Below, piece after piece: positions 22,371 through 33,944 of a DNA stretch of 64,000 nucleotides. The stretch's first letter is position 1. Each line of letters starts with the position of its first letter. The notes below the pieces were generated by a model. It was not told the origin of the DNA. It did no database searches and worked only from the letters and a program-made list of their open reading frames with translations. The DNA comes from Rhyacophila brunnea (taxonomy: Eukaryota > Arthropoda > Insecta > Trichoptera > Rhyacophilidae), in the NCBI GenBank assembly GCA_022495005.1, contig JAGYXB010000070.1, positions 310,001 through 374,000 of the forward strand, read 5' to 3'. The position numbers and the translations under genes were made by a program.

Positions 22371-22450
22371 GATCGGGGGTGACTCGTTCAACTAATAAAT
22401 TACCTATCGAAGGTTATCGGTTTTAGTAACCCCTGCAATACCTTAATTCA

Positions 22451-22640
22451 GTGGTTTTCAAACTTTTAAACTGTTTTTTAGTTTGAAATTGTATGTATGT
22501 ATTTAATTACTTACATAATATTTTTTATAACTTCTTATCATCTACCTATTTAAAAATTTGCAGGCATACCGTATCAGCGCCAAAAAATCTTGACTCCACG
22601 GAACCTTAGCATTCCTTCCATACGGTGTATCGCATGCCTA
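22451..22640 (+). mobile_element. hAT terminal relic
   Basis: CAGTGGTTTTCAAACTTTT at the left edge is close to the classic hAT terminal motif CAGTGGTTCTCAAACT. The interior CCACGGAACCTTAGCATTCC echoes hAT interiors. No matching right end or 8-bp duplication was found, so it is a truncated relic. Confidence 0.45.
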
Positions 22641-22934
22641 CTCCAATATGACATGAATGGGTGAATCTGCTGTCAAACACATTTTTTTTAATGAAACTAG
22701 ATACAGCTCCTCTCATTTATTTTGAATTTGAGTATTATATTGATTGTAGTAGGTACATATTTATAAAATCAGCTACTTATGTTAAGATAATTATGTCATT
22801 TACAAAAACAAGCTTTATATCATGTCAGAAAACAATTTCATTCAAGGTCACAAACTGATGCAACAAAGGGATCTAAGTATATTTTGCATTGAATTAGTAT
22901 TGCATGTGATTTAATTTGAATTAAACTATTCTTA

Positions 22935-23100
22935 TCGTGCCATTCCCTAATGGTGGTCGGCCAACATCGGGGCGATCTTTGCACAATAATATGCTGCCCG
23001 TTCGGTGGAGATGCACTCGTACCAATCACTGAGGGTATTAAGTCACGAAATGCGGTGTCGTCCTCTGCTACCTTTACCATTGATCTTTCGTTGTATGGCA
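22935..23100 (-). pseudogene. Non-LTR retrotransposon RT C-terminal relic (LINE-1x), copy 2
   Basis: On the minus strand one frame gives RKINGKGSRGR, shifts, then continues DWYECISTE, a degenerate AYYCAKIAPMLADHH and a stop. This is the same basic-run plus W-Y-E-C-x-S-T pattern as the relics at 12748 and 26488. Frameshifts and an internal stop show it is dead. The open minus-strand frame listed by simple ORF calling is a different, meaningless frame. Confidence 0.65.
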
Positions 23101-23109
23101 AGTTGGGGA

Positions 23110-26100
23110 AAGGTGGACTACTTCTGTTCCCCCATAATGTAATCGACGTACAATAGTTTTCTGGTGTTGATACCTAGTAGGCAGAACTTTCCGCTACATT
23201 CCCATTCGTTTGACAACGTCAACATAATATTTTGTCATCTAGTCAATCAAAGGAATTCGGTCTATACTCAATACACCTCGAAAACCTCAACTCTCTGTTG
23301 TTATAGGTACTAATTTCTTTTATTGTGGTAACTGTCAATAATTCATGGTGGAAATGCATTGTATTATTAGTTTAAATAAAACGATTTTTTATCAGTACGA
23401 TAAATTTGCGTTGTATTTAAACTAATAGTAAAGCTGTTATATTATTTAATAAACGCTAAAGATTTAATCATATTTGGATATAATATCTAGGTACATTCAT
23501 TTAACTCACCTTAATGGCTTAATGCAATACTCATGTAATATGCTTATACTTTCAAAGTAAAAGGAAATCACAATGCTCGTCATAATAATCCGCCAAATCT
23601 GCGAAAAGAAACCGGTTCTATAAGTTAACAGATAATGCATACAAACCATTAAACTTCAGATCGAGTTTGAAGAGAAAGGACGTTGAAAAGAATCAGGTTT
23701 CGTTGGCATATTACAAAGTCAACTGGCAAAGTGAATGTACACAATTCAAATAATTACATGCAGTTCGCCGTTTATCTATCAACAGACTCGAGAAGACATT
23801 CAGTAGGTAATGTTGTGTTTGCGAAGTCAATACGAAATCCTTGTGCACTTTGCCGTCGTTGATTCGGAAGGCTCACCTGGGAGGCGAGTGGGCGAACGAA
23901 GTAGGCAATGAATCATCGCGAAAGTCGGGTGAAGTAAACTCTCTTGGCAGACTTTCGGTTATCGCATACATATTGCTTTAATTTTTCACTTTTAATTATT
24001 CACTGAGTGCCTGAAGCTGACTACCCAACATGAAATGAAACGAGTCTATGAGAACAGAATAATCATTACAAGAGAATAATGTTATTTTGCAAGGCAAATA
24101 TTATACTCTGACCTACTATTGGCCCATGAAATAAAATTATTATCGTTATAACTAACTAACGTAAAATCGTATTTTTTGTGTACCTATCTACGTGCCCGGC
24201 CAGGTGTCATTCTTACCTTCCCATACATTGGTTATTTCCTTTCTTTGTCTTACCTTCGAGATTTGGTTCGGTGGATTAGGTACTCACGGGATTTGCGATA
24301 AAATAGCATTAGGAAGTTAATGCTGTTATTTTTTAAAATCCCTTTAATGCCCTTACAGGTAGATTAGACTTGTTTTTAAAAAGGTTTTCTTTTTACCCGT
24401 TTAATCCGCTTGCAAGCTTTATGGCCTGCAGGTAATGCCAGATAGGTACGGTACCTAGGATTTTTTGGCGAGTTTTATATAAAGTAAATTATATACCTAC
24501 CTACTTACTGTTTTTAGGACTTAAAGGACGTAAATGTTGGCTCTAAAATCATTTGTAGGTATTAATTACATGGAATAACATTTGTGAGTTTACTGAATAT
24601 GAGTATCAGTAGTCGGTACTGTAGTGGGTATTACATAGTTTTCTGAGTACCTACAGTGTAATGAAAATCTTATTTTTTACACTCGACTAAAAGGTCGTAA
24701 ATTTTGGAAAATGTATCCGAATTATTTTGTACATTGCCGAGGATAAAATTTGAACATATTATCTCCACTGCACCCGTATTGTTAATAATTATACGATATA
24801 GCACTTAGCTGTAAGTACCTTCATATGTAGGTAGGTACAATGTGCTTCTTCGAATTTATTGTAAGTATAATTATTAAATTAAAGATAAATTTGGTGGGAG
24901 GCAAATTCTTCGAAATACTACCTAGAATTATTATTACCAATAAAGAAATAAATACTCACAAAAATTGAACAGTTGTATTGATTATAATCCTTTACCAAAT
25001 CGGATTAAAGTAATTATTCTGCTAGCGAACAATAAACTAGAGCATCCAATAATAATTACCTATTGTATTGATTCTTTTTGGAGAATTCAAGAAAATTTAC
25101 GATAGTATTACGAATCACTAATTATCTGGACAGCATTGAGGATTTTCAATGCATTCAACTACCTTTTACAACGTTAACACCAGCATTCTTTCGAAAAACA
25201 GTACTCGAAATGGAAAATTTTACGAACCGAAGCATTATTGAAAATTTGAGAAATGGAAGAATATGTAATGTAAATTAATTAAATTATTTTCTTTATATAT
25301 TTTCACGAACTAGAACACAATTTATAATTTTTCCACGAAATAGAGCGATAGTCTCAAGGATTTTACGAACCGGAGCTGCGTTCCGGTCAGCTACGGTACA
25401 TTTAGACCCCTGCTTCATATGATATGTTAGTAATTTGTTCAATAAAATAGTTTACGATCGACGTATTAATTCAATTTTCCACAGTTGTTTCCACGGAACC
25501 TACATGAGTAGGTAGTTAGATACTTAAGTTAGTTTATTTGCAATATTACGAGTCGCCAATTTCATTTAGCTAAGAGCAAAACGCTATAAAATGAACTGTA
25601 CCTACAAGTATGTACATTATTATTTACATGTTTTATAGTTTTAATCGAATTAATTGTGGATCTATAACACTGTCCTGCTGAATACCTAGAATCTAGATAG
25701 GTACTTACTAATTTTAAAAAAAGAAGATAAATTACTATTCTAATATTATGTAGGTAGGTACCTAGTACCAACACACTAATGTTAAATTTCGAATTTGTCT
25801 ACATAATTACCAAGCAAATGAGCAGGTAACGATTTAGATTAGAGAATGCTTGCTTTTACTCAAATTAACAAGTTGTCTTTTTGTTCTTTGTAAAAATAGC
25901 CTGGAGAAATTTTGCGTCCGTTTGAAACGTCATTAGGTACCAAAAATAATGACAAGATATTAGATGAAAAAAAAGTGAAACTTTCGAACGGGACTTCGGT
26001 ATTATGCGGAAGTTTATTATTAGTGAGTGATTCAATCACTGTCTCTTATTTGATAATATGCGATTATACGACTAATAAAACGTGTTAGAATATACTTAAG

Positions 26101-26480
26101 AATTTCATAATATAATAAATACCTACTCTCTATTAGAATTACATAAATAAAGAAACTTCCAATCATTTTATGATTATGTATTACCTACCAGTTTACCAAA
26201 GAATCCATCGAATACTAAATAATATATTTTTTATTATGTACCTACTTATACTGATTTATTTTGAAACATTTTCAAGTCATGGCAAACATAAGGTCTTTTT
26301 TGATTCCAATTGCATTCGATTAAAATTACTAATTAGAACAAACAAACCAAACTGGTGATTCTAATCGGATGAAATTGGAATCAAATAGGATCCTGCTTCG
26401 ACACACGTCCATTGCAATGCCGTGTGTCTGCAGCCTTACGAAATTAAAAAAAAACCCTACATCTTGTATGTATTCACCCT
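23110..26480. other. AT-rich DNA, no gene seen
   Basis: A 3.3-kb stretch with many GTAGGTACCTAC-type palindromes (for example near 24450 and 25750-25765). The 66-codon frame at 25078-25278 is unrecognised and lacks splice sites. A small CpG-richer patch occurs at 23850-23955. Nothing else can be supported. Confidence 0.45.
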
Positions 26481-26487
26481 GTTCCTG

Positions 26488-26592
26488 TGCCATCTCTATC
26501 GAAAGTCAGGCGCTATAAGGGCGATCTTCGCTTTATCGCCAGCTACTCGGAACGGTTTGGTGGAGCTGCACTCGTTTCAATCACGTAGGTTC
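26488..26592 (-). pseudogene. Non-LTR retrotransposon RT C-terminal relic (LINE-1x), copy 3
   Basis: On the minus strand the segment reads NECSSTKPFRVAGDKAKIAL then IAPDFR and a stop, the best-preserved member of the family also found at 12748 and 22935. An in-frame stop precedes it and the rest of the polymerase is absent. Confidence 0.7.
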
Positions 26593-26898
26593 TTAATAAA
26601 ACACGTACATTCAATCATATAAATAACTAACATTCAAATAAATAGTCTACACTCTACTCCATGATAAAAATGCACAAACTTATGATATATAACATTTACA
26701 ATGTCGCGAGGGTGTGTTTTTATGAAAGAGGAGAAGGTTTTTTTCTATAGGGTGCTTTGTCGAAGTGTCACGGCAAATTTACAGTCTTTGCAGCAAACTA
26801 GATGAAATTGATCGATGGTCATAGTTGATAGATACAACAGTTTTATTATGTCGCTAAAATATAGTACTTATAATTAATTTAGTGTGGGTATGTAGGTA

Positions 26899-27131
26899 GA
26901 CCGCGCGGCATTAGCGTTGGACTATCACGCCGTGGGTCTCAGGTTCGAATCCTGGGTCTGGCAAAGTACACATATTGTTTTCAATTTGTGTATGAGTCAG
27001 GGTATGGACCTAATAGGTTGAGCAAGTGGCTGACATCCATTTCTCGTAAAAAACAAAATCTGTTAATACAAACCTCTACTCTGTGGAGGGCCCATATGAT
27101 CCTATTAGGATCGGACATGGTCGGAAAAAAA
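26899..27131 (+). mobile_element. SINE-T, full length, best copy (copy E)
   Basis: A complete 233-bp tRNA-derived SINE flanked by a perfect 9-bp target-site duplication, ATGTAGGTA (26890-26898 and 27132-27140). The head GACCGCGCGGCATTAGCGTT (A-box region) GGACTATCACGCCGTGGGTC and the B box AGGTTCGAATCC come from a tRNA and would form an internal RNA polymerase III promoter. The body follows (GGCAAAGTACACATATTG, then GACCTAATAGGTTGAGCAAG, then GGCTGACATCCATTTCTCG). The 3' domain has two potential stem-loops, CCTCTACTCTGTGGAGG and GATCCTATTAGGATC, ending in a short A tract. It encodes no protein and would depend on a LINE for mobility. Confidence 0.95.
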
Positions 27132-27292
27132 ATGTAGGTACTGGATATAATATGTTATACTTTAATATTAATAAATTCGTCTACTTATATCATTTTATGA
27201 AATATTATTTCATCAGGGACCTATGTCTATGATATAAATTATCTTTCACTAGTGTTGTACATTGTGTATTAAATATTATTATTGTATTTTAT

Positions 27293-27480
27293 TACATCTC
27301 CATGCTCGGTCCTAAGAGGATCATAATACATAATAGGATATTACATACATACATATTATGTGCCTCCACAGAGCGGAGGTTGTACTAATAGATTATTGTT
27401 TTTTATGAGAAATGGGTGTTAGCCACTTGCTATTAGCACACTATTAGGTCAATACTCTGACTCAAACATAAATTTAGTTT
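27293..27480 (-). mobile_element. SINE-T, diverged and interrupted (copy F)
   Basis: Minus-strand copy 160 bp downstream of copy E in opposite orientation. It keeps ATGCTCGGTCCTAAGAGGAT, the CCTCCACAGAGCGGAGG hairpin, TGAGAAATGGGTGTTAGCCA, CTTGCTATTAGCACACTATT and AGGTCAATACTCTGACTC. About 35 bp of extra sequence (ATACATAATAGGATATTACA and following) splits the 3' domain. The tRNA-like head is lost. Confidence 0.75.
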
Positions 27481-28020
27481 ATTTATTAATTTCTTATAAT
27501 ATCATATAAAAATCGATTGAAATATTATATAATACATAATATATTTATTTATATTAAGAAAAAGAAAACTGTTACATAAAGTTTCAATATTTGAATACAC
27601 ATTGGCTACATATTGACACAGGGTTAAATAAACTGAGTTTCTGAAATGAAATAAATTTGTGAGCAAATGAATGCGTAATGTTCTCCATTCATAGTTTTTT
27701 TGTCATACAGCTGATTCGTGTTTCTTTTTCATGACACGAATTCTTTTCTCTCTTTTATTACAGCTGAGAAAATTGAATGAGCATATTCCGGAACGAGTGG
27801 GTGTCTCCCGCATAACTTCAAGAATAATTATTTCTCCTCAAATCTGATTTTTCCTCATAATATGTAATACACGTAGTTTTATTTTACTGGCAGTAGCTGG
27901 TGTTCACTCAGAACAGAGTCGTTCATGAAGTCTAATAATTACGTTTGTTTATTATGTCAAATACTAATATATACTTATAGTAATATTATTTATTAACATT
28001 GAAACGTTGAAAAATATAAT
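27481..28020. other. AT-rich DNA, no gene seen
   Basis: Nothing supportable between the SINE pair and the following MITE. Confidence 0.5.
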
Positions 28021-28028
28021 GTATATAT

Positions 28029-28410
28029 CGTCGTTGTTTTGTAAAAAGGGCGAATCAACCATTTTGGCGAAATCGAGTTTTTGATGAAAATACAATATGT
28101 ACCCCACTAGCTTTGTTGTGTAAAAACGGCGAATTTTTATCTTCACAGGAAAGTACTTAAAAACGATAATCGACTAAAATTAAATTAATTAAAATTACGA
28201 AATAAAAAGCAAATGTGATATATTAGGCCTTTTAAAATATTATATAATAATACCTATTATAATGACAGTATTCTTTCTAAGCTTTATTATAAACTTGTTA
28301 GATATTTATAATCATCTACAGGTAAAAAACAAATAAATGTCAAAAGTTAAAAATCCTCCTCCTGTAAAGTAGCATTTTGGTTGATTCGCCCTTTTTACAA
28401 AACAACGACG
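28029..28410. mobile_element. MITE with perfect 32-bp TIR
   Basis: A 382-bp element whose first 32 bases (28029-28060, beginning CGTCGTTGTTTTGTAAAAAG) are exactly the reverse complement of its last 32 (28379-28410). ATAT lies outside both ends, so the duplication could be ATAT or part of a longer palindromic end, and the class cannot be fixed. A diverged internal repeat of the terminus (GTTGTGTAAAAACGGCGAAT) sits about 90 bp from the left end. No coding capacity. Perfect TIRs suggest a recent insertion. Confidence 0.9.
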
Positions 28411-28574
28411 ATATTAGGTATGTCGAAGTTAAGGACTATGGCAGAAAAATTCTTAAAACATATTTCAATGCCGTTTACATAATACTATGAATGTGATAAT
28501 ATTAATTTTTAGAATGATACGGTGACTTAATATCTACTCTTTTTCATACCTTTGGTACCTTTTGAAATACATAG

Positions 28575-28680
28575 TTGTATTGTTATATTTATAACTAGCT
28601 CATTGCCGCCCACTTTCAAAGAAGTTTGTGCATTGTGGTCGACAGATCATGGGTTACAATCCCAATGACAGAGTAAAATT
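28575..28680 (+). mobile_element. tRNA-like SINE relic
   Basis: GCTCATTGCCGCCCACTTTC...GTGCATTGTGGTCGACAGATC followed by a B-box-like ATGGGTTACAATCCCAATGA resembles a decayed tRNA-derived SINE head. Cloverleaf pairing is poor, so it is not a tRNA gene. Confidence 0.3.
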
Positions 28681-28893
28681 TACATGCTCTTTTTTCAATC
28701 GGTAATTATCATTTTAAACATGTTGTGTATTTGCATCTATGGATCATAATATTCCCCTTTACTTCTCATCTGATCACCGCAATAGTGGTCGTGGAATTGA
28801 CTAATGAAACATCCTTGTAAAAGTATTGTTAAACTATCTCGAAATTGTGGAGTTACGGTAGGTACGTACATATCTACTAAATAAATGCTAGGT

Positions 28894-29611
28894 CAGGGAT
28901 GGCGAACCTATGGCACGCGTGCCACCAGTGGCAAGCGAGATGATTTTGCATGGCACGCGAATGTTTCATTTTGAAGATAAAAGAAAATACCAAGTAATAT
29001 ATTTAAAAAATGTTTTTTTTATAAAAATGTTTTACAAATAAATATACTTATATCTACTTAAGTACTTATATATGATATTACAAAATAATGACAATGAAAA
29101 ATTGCAAGGCCATTTTGAAGAATAATCATTAGGTTTTAATGTAAATATACGATTGCATTGGTCGGTCCTTAGGATCGGGGAATTAAAAATAAAAATATTC
29201 AATCAAAAAACCTTTTGAAATTAATTATCGACAGCCATTAAAATATTAACTGGTCGTTATTTTACCTCAAACATAATCTCTAAAAATGGAAAGACGCGCA
29301 GTGATGGAGAATATAATATGAAAGAAGAGTGGTTTAAATGATTTCATGATCTCTTTGAGTAATTTGAAAACAAGGAAAAAAATATTCAAAGAATAAAAAA
29401 TATGCCTTCGGCTAGAAATACGGTGAAAGATAGAATATCAATAACTCAGTTGTAATTTTGAAACCTTTTTAATAGAATTCTTAAAAACTATTTTTTTTGA
29501 AAACTTAAAAAAAACTTTTTTCCGCCATAAAAACAGCTTGGCACGTCAGACAGTCAAAAATATTATTTGGGAAATGTTGGCACACGTACGTAATAAGGTT
29601 CGCCATCTCTG
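28894..29611 (+). mobile_element. hAT-like element family N2, copy 1
   Basis: A 718-bp element with termini CAGGGATGGCGAACCTATGG (left) and CAGAGATGGCGAACCTTATT (right, reversed), flanked by a perfect 8-bp duplication, TGCTAGGT (28886-28893 and 29612-29619). Subterminal TGGCACGCG motifs are repeated at both ends, typical transposase binding sites. The copy at 41227-41959 is alike throughout, including TATGCCTTCSGCTA and GGCACGTCAGACAG blocks. The interior may be a decayed transposase fragment but no open frame survives. Confidence 0.94.
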
Positions 29612-29624
29612 TGCTAGGTCATTA

Positions 29625-30690
29625 TGTTCTTAGAATATTACTGATTCTGACGATGTATTGTCGTGACAATTCAATAAATGGATTTTACTCTGTAGCAACA
29701 TTCAATATTATCGATTAATACATTTCCATACGTACAATATCATTTCGCATTCCAGTGACTTTCTAGTCCTCTTGGCTTGCTTATATCAAAACCCCCGACA
29801 TCTCAGCTTGGCTGGCTGCCAATCTCATTCTGAGAGCGCCTTATAGATGGTGCTTTTAATGATCGTTGTATTTCTTTGATTGGCCTTCCACGAGCCAGAG
29901 GCATCATCGATTCAGCTAATTAACACATGCTTCTCGTGTGTTTAATAGGTATTCGGCTATGATCATAACACTTTCTTTTTCAAACATATTATTAGCTTAA
30001 ATTTAAATGCAGTATAACATCACGCGAGATGGAGCTTAGAAAATATGTTTTTGTATTATAAATTAGATACAAGTCTGTATACTGAAAGCCAGGCGGTAAC
30101 AGTGGCAAAATCCATGAATTATTCTAGAATAATAACCTAACCTAACCCTACAAATAATCCACTATATCGGCTATTTTCAAAATTTGTTTGCCGCTGGCGT
30201 CCACTAATGACTAAACAGACAACAACCATAAGTTATTATAATTTAAGTTGATTTTCAAATTAATAAAATACTCTTATGAAAGTTGAAGTTTTACATTATT
30301 TCATTTGAAATATTTGTAATTAATAGTCTACTAGGAAAGTTTAAAAAAAAACATTTTAAGTAGATAACTACTGAAATTTGAGTTATATATAACCATAACC
30401 ACTGTTACCAACTGTAGCGCAAATTTAACACGTTTCACTAGTGCTACAAATGATCTGGGTTAGAATCTCATCTCAATCGGCGATGTACAAGATCTTAATC
30501 ACACTGTAGATAGGTACTTATTTCTAAATATATTGAAATGCTATTTGTAATATTCTTATTTCTAACATTGAATTCTCTTACAAAGTGTCTTACGGACCTC
30601 CAGCGGAAATAGTGGTTTACCTTTAATACGTTTTAATTGTATTATGTACACCCAACCTACTCGGGCGACTGGATCCGACAGCACGCAATA
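29625..30690. other. No gene seen; minor repeat traces
   Basis: AT-rich, with an AACCTAACCTAACCCTA tract at about 30128-30145 that matches the insect telomere repeat. A tRNA-like CTGGGTTAGAATCTCA motif lies at 30458. No supportable gene. Confidence 0.4.
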
Positions 30691-30699
30691 ATTCGTAGG

Positions 30700-30790
30700 T
30701 GAACTTGCAGGCGAATGTGGAGTGTCTGAGTATGTGGAATGTGCATGGGAAAGTGCAGTAGGTATTCCGCGCTTGAAGTGATGAGAAGTA
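30700..30790 (+). repeat. Dispersed repeat R3 fragment
   Basis: GAGTGTCTGAGTATGTGGAA...TGTGCATGGGAAAGTG is shared with 36793-36845 (GAGTGTCTGGGTATGAGGAT) and more loosely with 16455-16500. The parent element is unknown. The PIF-like MITE at 30804 sits just to its right. Confidence 0.45.
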
Positions 30791-30803
30791 TTTGACTGGG
30801 TAA

Positions 30804-31058
30804 GGCCCGTTTCAGACGGGACACCGATGTCGCACTCGATATAATATAGGAGGCATTTGTATTCGAATAAATGGACCTTTGTATTATGTTTATGAACGCT
30901 CCAGACCTAATGAGTCAACGCGTGTCGGTACACTTTTCCGTCGGCCGATACATTGGTCCTATAGTACGATACATACGATACAAAGGTCCCTTTATTCGAA
31001 TACAAAGGCCTCCTATAGTATATCGAGCGCGACACCGGTGTCCCGTCTGAAACGGGCC
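30804..31058. mobile_element. PIF/Harbinger-like MITE, copy 1
   Basis: A 255-bp, almost entirely palindromic element flanked by TAA on both sides (30801-30803 and 31059-31061). The TIRs begin GGCCCGTTTCAGACGGGACA and continue through CCGRTGTCGC and the GATATA-rich block. A second inverted pair, TATTCGAATAAA with its partner, lies further in. A 3-bp TAA/TTA duplication with a GGCC-type terminus is typical of PIF/Harbinger elements. No transposase. The second copy is at 45597-45927. Confidence 0.92.
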
Positions 31059-31064
31059 TAAATG

Positions 31065-33330
31065 TAAAATCAGTGACACCCGCTAGATTTTGTTAGCCAT
31101 AAAAATCATTAAAAAAATATGATTTTTTTTCCCAAAATGGATCATTTCCAAACCATTTATCTGTTTGCACGCGTGCACATACTAAATTATAACTGTTTAC
31201 TTATTCTTATATACAGTTTTAGGTAGGTAATTGTGTTCATAACGTAAACAATATGTATGATATTCGTACCCTATTCAGATATTAATTATTAATTTCTTTC
31301 ATATAAACATGACGTGTATTGATATGTGAAATAATTATTGTGAGTGCCCCTGTATAACGTGAGCTTTGTAAGTTTACAAACACATTTTTTAGTCCTACTG
31401 TCTCGGAGATGCATTTCTGGCCTGCATCATAGGACAAAATAAATGTGGCGTCGTATAATAAGTAATACCTACTGAGAATGTGCATCTTGATTTAAATTAA
31501 AGCATAACTCACAGAATCCAATTCCGTCTAATCATAAATAAACAGGCATTTCCTCGCGGACTATTATTTTAAATTTTCACTTTGGAGTAATTTTTATCAT
31601 CAAACGAAATGGCCGCTTCATGTTACAGCAAATTACAATTTGTTCTCGTTTATTCTCGTAATTAAATTGTTCCTCGCTCATAATCTCGGACACTTAAACC
31701 TTAACCTTTGAAACGAAATTTTATACAGTTAGTTACCTTGTTTAATCTCCAAAAAAAACAAACGATACTCGGTTTACAATTTTTTTACGTACATAACATG
31801 CCTGAAAGGCTCTGTGACGAGGGAATACAAAAATAATTCTAGGTGACGCTGTAATACGGTTTAAATCTCGAGTGTGAATACATATGGGATAAACTTAATC
31901 ACGTGTTAAAGAATATATTATTTTCAATATTAACGTATGTACTATTACATGCATTAAAGTCTATAACTTTAACGAAACGTGTATCAATATTGGTAATATT
32001 TGAAAACACTCCGCGCGCTTTGAGTTTCTTGCGTTTTATGATCCGACCGTCTTAGAGTAATTAAGCGAATCCGGTTTCAAAGCCTGGGATTCGTATTTCT
32101 ATCGTATTAATCTGTTCTGTGGTTGTGACATTCTTACATGATAATTGTACATATTATTTTTTTTTGAAAATTTATGTTTTACAGTGTTTTGGTTTATCAA
32201 TACGTATCTAAAAACAATAAAGTCAACGATAAACTAAAACTAAACATTGAGAAAGCGCCATAAGATGTTAATTCGTTAAAATCGGGTTAAAAGATCACAT
32301 CTTATTATTACATAATATTATTTTACAGTTATGTTTATTATTCAAATTTCGTTTATTATGTTTTCTCTAATACATAAGTATATTTAGTAGAAAATATTTT
32401 TGAATAATTCATAGTTTTAATGTACTTATTTTTATTTATTTTCATAGTTTTATTTATTTAAAAAAACATCCATTTTCTAAAAAATAAAAATGCGTAACGT
32501 GAAATGTTTTGTTACTTATATAAAATCGAGCTTCGATATTGTGACCATTCACCATACCACAAGATAAATAAAATGTGATAGATTGAATGCAACTAATTTT
32601 GACGCTGCCTAGAGCTCTGCAAAACTATCACACATTTTGTAAATAATTGCAGTTACCAAAATCATTGCCTTCCCGTCTAATATATATATATTGAAAGGGC
32701 AGTTTTCGTTTTATAATATGGAAAAATTGATTTCAGGTTATTAAGTCTTTACAACACTAAGGTTAAGGGTATTGAATTTATATTTGAATCCGCTCCTAAC
32801 AAATTATCTACGATTTAATTGTTTTGTGACAGGGTTGATTTCAATAGTTTTCTTTTTACTTATAGTTATAATATAAACACTTAGGCGACAAATTTAAAGC
32901 ATAATGTTGATGGAGATGGGGTATTTGCTATATTGTGTATGTATAGGAAAAATGGTGCCGAAGTTTTCGAGTGAATTAACGGGATTACATTTTCACCTGA
33001 CGGTAATTATTGCGTAGCTACTTACAAAATGTGTTGTACCGATTCAGCGACATTTTTGGAGGTCGCATGCGAGGCAAGGTCGATTTTGTAATTTCTATGT
33101 TTTTAATGCGGTCGGATGTGGGCTTATCGCTTTTTCCGTTTTTTTTTCTATTATCGGCATTAAATGATAAATCGATTGTTAAAATTATCAGCTGAGTAAA
33201 TATCTTACATAACGATACAGTTAATAATTTTACCATATTATGCATATTGGAGATATTATTGTTTTTTTTTTAATGTATAAGTGGATACTTTGATATTTAG
33301 TTATATATTAAAATAAAATGAATGACAATA
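31065..33330. other. AT-rich DNA, no gene seen
   Basis: A 2.3-kb stretch with no supportable gene or transposon terminus. The overlapping 60-75-codon frames near 33010-33245 lie on both strands and show no protein character. Confidence 0.5.
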
Positions 33331-33344
33331 CATAATATGTATGT

Positions 33345-33936
33345 CAGTGGCGAAGAGTGGAGGTAGGCTGTTAAGATCCGACATAAATAGTGCACACAAA
33401 ACTTTGTCAGTTATACTTATTTGTTTTCATTGAACTAAGACTACAATTAATTTACAGATGATGTTGGTGAGTTTTTTAAATTAAATTAAACCCTGCGAAA
33501 CCAAGCCATAATAGATAATAGTCAAAAAATATTCGTATATCTATAAAATATAAAAAAAATATGTCATTCAATCATACACAACTTTCGATATTTTATAGAT
33601 AGAATAATATTTTGATTTTATTATAGTTTGGTTTAGACAGGGCTTAATGGATTTAAATAAATGAAGCAACAATTTGTGTAATATGTAGTCTTAATCCAAT
33701 GAAAACAAATAAGTATGAATAATTAGAAAGTGAGCACAATTTTGTCGTATCGCGCAAACTATACGAAAACTATTATGGGTTAGTTTTGGCAGGTTTGAAT
33801 TGATTTTTAAAAACTAACCAACACCACCTGTAAATTGTAGTTTTAGTTTGTTAAAAACAAATACGTATGACTAATAAAGTTTAATGTGCATTATCTATGG
33901 TGGATCTTAACAGCCTACCTCCACCCTTCGCTACTG
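33345..33936. mobile_element. hAT-like MITE family N1, copy 2
   Basis: A 592-bp copy of the element at 2369-2944, flanked by a perfect 8-bp duplication, ATGTATGT (33337-33344 and 33937-33944). The ends are CAGTGGCGAAGAGTGGAGGT and the mirror ACCTCCACCCTTCGCTACTG. Both ends extend into TGTTAAGATCC and the GACTACAATT block, and the middle carries repeated ACAAAT/ATACGTATGA pieces, giving nested hairpins. Confidence 0.93.
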
Positions 33937-33944
33937 ATGTATGT

